In this document: piece after piece, positions 22,977 to 24,900 of the stretch | How the letters are laid out: each line of letters begins with the position of its first letter | Numbering within the stretch: position 1 is the stretch's first letter | DNA from: an uncultured Bacteroides sp. | GTDB taxonomy: Bacteria; Bacteroidota; Bacteroidia; Bacteroidales; Bacteroidaceae | Assembly: GCF_902491285.1 (NCBI RefSeq) | Contig: NZ_CABUHK010000078.1 | Span: forward strand, 1-24,900 | DNA length: 24,900 nt | Direction: 5' to 3' | Program-made: the position numbers and the translations under genes | Notes under the pieces: model-generated | Told to the model about the DNA's origin: nothing | Databases searched by the model: none | The model's input: only the letters and a program-made list of their open reading frames with translations

Positions 22977-24900
22977 ATGATAAAGATAACATTTCCCGAT
23001 GGCTCCGTTCGTGAGTATAACGAAGGAGTGAACGGTTTACAGATTGCAGAAAGCATCAGTTCACGTTTGGCACAGGATGTGCTGGCATGTGGCGTGAATG
23101 GTGAGACTTATGATTTAGGACGTCCTATTAATGAAGATGCTAATTTTGTACTTTACAAATGGGATGATGAAGAAGGTAAGCATGCTTTTTGGCATACGAG
23201 TGCTCACTTGTTGGCTGAAGCTTTGCAGGAACTTTATCCGGGTATTCAGTTTGGTATCGGTCCGGCTATTGAGAACGGATTCTACTATGATGTGGATCCG
23301 GGAGAAACTGTGATTAAAGAAAGTGACTTGGCTACTATTGAAGCCAAGATGTTGGAGCTGGCTGCAAAGAAAGAAGCGGTAGTCAGAAAGAGTATTGCTA
23401 AAACTGACGCTTTGAAGATGTTTGGCGATCGCGGAGAAACTTATAAATGTGAGCTGATTTCCGAATTGGAAGACGGGCATATTACAACTTATACCCAGGG
23501 TGCGTTTACCGATCTTTGTCGTGGCCCTCACTTGATGACGACTGCTCCTATCAAGGCTATCAAACTGACGACTGTTGCCGGTGCTTACTGGCGCGGTCAT
23601 GAAGATCGTAAGATGTTAACCCGTATTTACGGTATTACGTTCCCGAAAAAGAAAATGCTGGATGAATATCTGGTATTGCTGGAAGAAGCGAAGAAGCGTG
23701 ACCACCGTAAGATTGGTAAGGAGATGCAATTGTTCATGTTCTCTGAGACTGTAGGTAAGGGACTTCCTATGTGGCTGCCGAAAGGTACTGCGTTGCGTCT
23801 GCGTCTGCAGGAGTTTCTGCGTCGTATTCAGACTCGTTACGACTATCAGGAAGTGATTACTCCGCCGATTGGTAATAAATTGTTGTATGTGACTTCGGGT
23901 CACTATGCAAAATATGGCAAGGATGCATTCCAGCCTATCCATACACCGGAAGAAGGTGAAGAGTACTTCTTGAAGCCGATGAACTGTCCTCATCACTGTG
24001 AGATTTACAAGAACTTCCCACGTTCATATAAGGATCTGCCGTTGCGTATTGCAGAATTTGGAACAGTTTGCCGTTATGAACAAAGTGGAGAGTTGCATGG
24101 TTTGACCCGTGTACGTAGCTTTACACAGGATGATGCACATATCTTCTGTCGTCCGGAACAAGTGAAAGATGAGTTCCTTCGTGTGATGGATATCATATCT
24201 ATCGTGTTCCGTTCTATGGATTTCCAGAATTTTGAGGCTCAGATATCATTGCGTGACAAAGTGAACCGCGAAAAGTATATCGGTAGCGATGACAACTGGG
24301 AAAAAGCCGAACAGGCTATTATCGAGGCTTGCGCGGAAAAGGGATTGCCTGCTAAGATAGAGTATGGAGAAGCTGCTTTTTATGGCCCTAAGCTTGACTT
24401 TATGGTAAAAGACGCTATCGGCCGCCGTTGGCAGTTGGGAACGATCCAGGTTGACTACAACTTGCCGGAACGTTTCGAACTTGAATATATGGGCTCTGAC
24501 AATCAAAAACATCGTCCGGTAATGATTCACCGTGCTCCGTTCGGATCAATGGAACGTTTTGTAGCTGTGCTGATAGAACATACTGCTGGTAAGTTCCCAT
24601 TGTGGCTGACACCGGAACAAGTAGTTATTCTGCCGATTAGTGAGAAATTCAATGAATATGCAGAACAGGTGAAGATGTATCTGAAGGTTCATGAAATCCG
24701 TGCGATTGTAGATGACCGCAATGAAAAAATAGGCCGTAAGATTCGCGACAATGAAATGAAGCGTATTCCTTATATGCTGATTGTCGGTGAGAAAGAAGCG
24801 GAAAATGGTGAAGTTTCTGTCCGCAGACAAGGCGAAGGCGATAAAGGAACCATGAAATTTGAAGAATTTGCTAAAATTTTGAACGAAGAAGTTCAGAATA
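22977..24900 (+). CDS. thrS: Threonyl-tRNA synthetase (3' end cut by the window edge)
   Basis: ThrS charges tRNA-Thr and edits mis-serylated tRNA. The 641 visible codons are close to the expected full length (about 645). Domain order is TGS (about 1-62), the editing domain with the zinc-type HTSAH motif (73-77), the class II catalytic core, and the anticodon-binding domain (about 545 to the end). The catalytic zinc ligands are Cys337 (MNCPHHC), His388 (DDAHIFC) and His518 (MIHRAPFG). Motif 2 is in [17 protein letters not shown] and motif 3 in [11 protein letters not shown]. The start is the ATG at 22977. No stop codon is seen before 24900. Confidence 0.97.
   Translation, partial: MIKITFPDGSVREYNEGVNGLQIAESISSRLAQDVLACGVNGETYDLGRPINEDANFVLYKWDDEEGKHAFWHTSAHLLAEALQELYPGIQFGIGPAIENGFYYDVDPGETVIKESDLATIEAKMLELAAKKEAVVRKSIAKTDALKMFGDRGETYKCELISELEDGHITTYTQGAFTDLCRGPHLMTTAPIKAIKLTTVAGAYWRGHEDRKMLTRIYGITFPKKKMLDEYLVLLEEAKKRDHRKIGKEMQLFMFSETVGKGLPMWLPKGTALRLRLQEFLRRIQTRYDYQEVITPPIGNKLLYVTSGHYAKYGKDAFQPIHTPEEGEEYFLKPMNCPHHCEIYKNFPRSYKDLPLRIAEFGTVCRYEQSGELHGLTRVRSFTQDDAHIFCRPEQVKDEFLRVMDIISIVFRSMDFQNFEAQISLRDKVNREKYIGSDDNWEKAEQAIIEACAEKGLPAKIEYGEAAFYGPKLDFMVKDAIGRRWQLGTIQVDYNLPERFELEYMGSDNQKHRPVMIHRAPFGSMERFVAVLIEHTAGKFPLWLTPEQVVILPISEKFNEYAEQVKMYLKVHEIRAIVDDRNEKIGRKIRDNEMKRIPYMLIVGEKEAENGEVSVRRQGEGDKGTMKFEEFAKILNEEVQN

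Overview
The window looks like chromosome from a gut Bacteroides of the B. thetaiotaomicron / B. ovatus / B. xylanisolvens group. The protein families point there: a GH51 arabinofuranosidase, a PCMD-type secreted protein, YtxH and holin-like small proteins, and an OmpA/TPR envelope set. So do the promoters: boxes of the Bacteroides form TAnnTTTG lie upstream of most transcription units, several with a TTTG-like -33 box about 20 bases away, and purine-rich Shine-Dalgarno sites are weak or absent. I see no tRNA, rRNA, CRISPR array, insertion sequence or prophage. The genes read as intact chromosomal genes, cut only at the two window edges.

Left part (1-7540), sugar metabolism. The first bases hold the start of a leftward gene with a signal peptide. 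A possible 68-aa ORF and a secreted GH51 alpha-L-arabinofuranosidase run rightward. They meet, at a bidirectional terminator, a leftward operon galM - sugar permease - galK that imports galactose, interconverts its anomers and phosphorylates it. A class I mannose-6-phosphate isomerase (manA) diverges from that operon.

Region 7541-7997 has no gene. It holds three perfect AAAGC/GCTTT palindromes and then a 239-bp compound inverted repeat whose arms carry long alternating purine-pyrimidine tracts. This is the most unusual non-coding structure in the window.

Region 7998-10534, small envelope genes. A leftward three-gene operon (YtxH-like, holin-like DUF1469, YqjK-like) resembles the E. coli yqjD-yqjE-yqjK stress cluster in layout. 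It is divergent from a YdfG-like short-chain dehydrogenase, which is followed by a SPOR-domain lipoprotein.

Region 10635-18296 is the functional highlight: a rightward seven-gene operon that forms a complete sulfation pathway. SLC13 permease (sulfate in), CysD/CysN (ATP sulfurylase), CysC (APS kinase, giving PAPS), a cytosolic sulfotransferase (uses PAPS), CysQ (recycles the PAP product), and a secreted PCMD-like protein of unknown role. No sulfate-reduction gene is present, so the sulfate is probably destined for conjugation. The layout matches, from memory, the B. thetaiotaomicron cluster ending in BT_0416, which sulfonates cholesterol and other steroids.

Right part (18401-24900), housekeeping and envelope. 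An OmpA-family porin-like protein, then ruvX, peptide deformylase, a 678-aa periplasmic TPR protein, and threonyl-tRNA synthetase, which runs off the right edge a few codons before its expected end. The ruvX promoter overlaps the OmpA terminator and predicts an almost leaderless mRNA.
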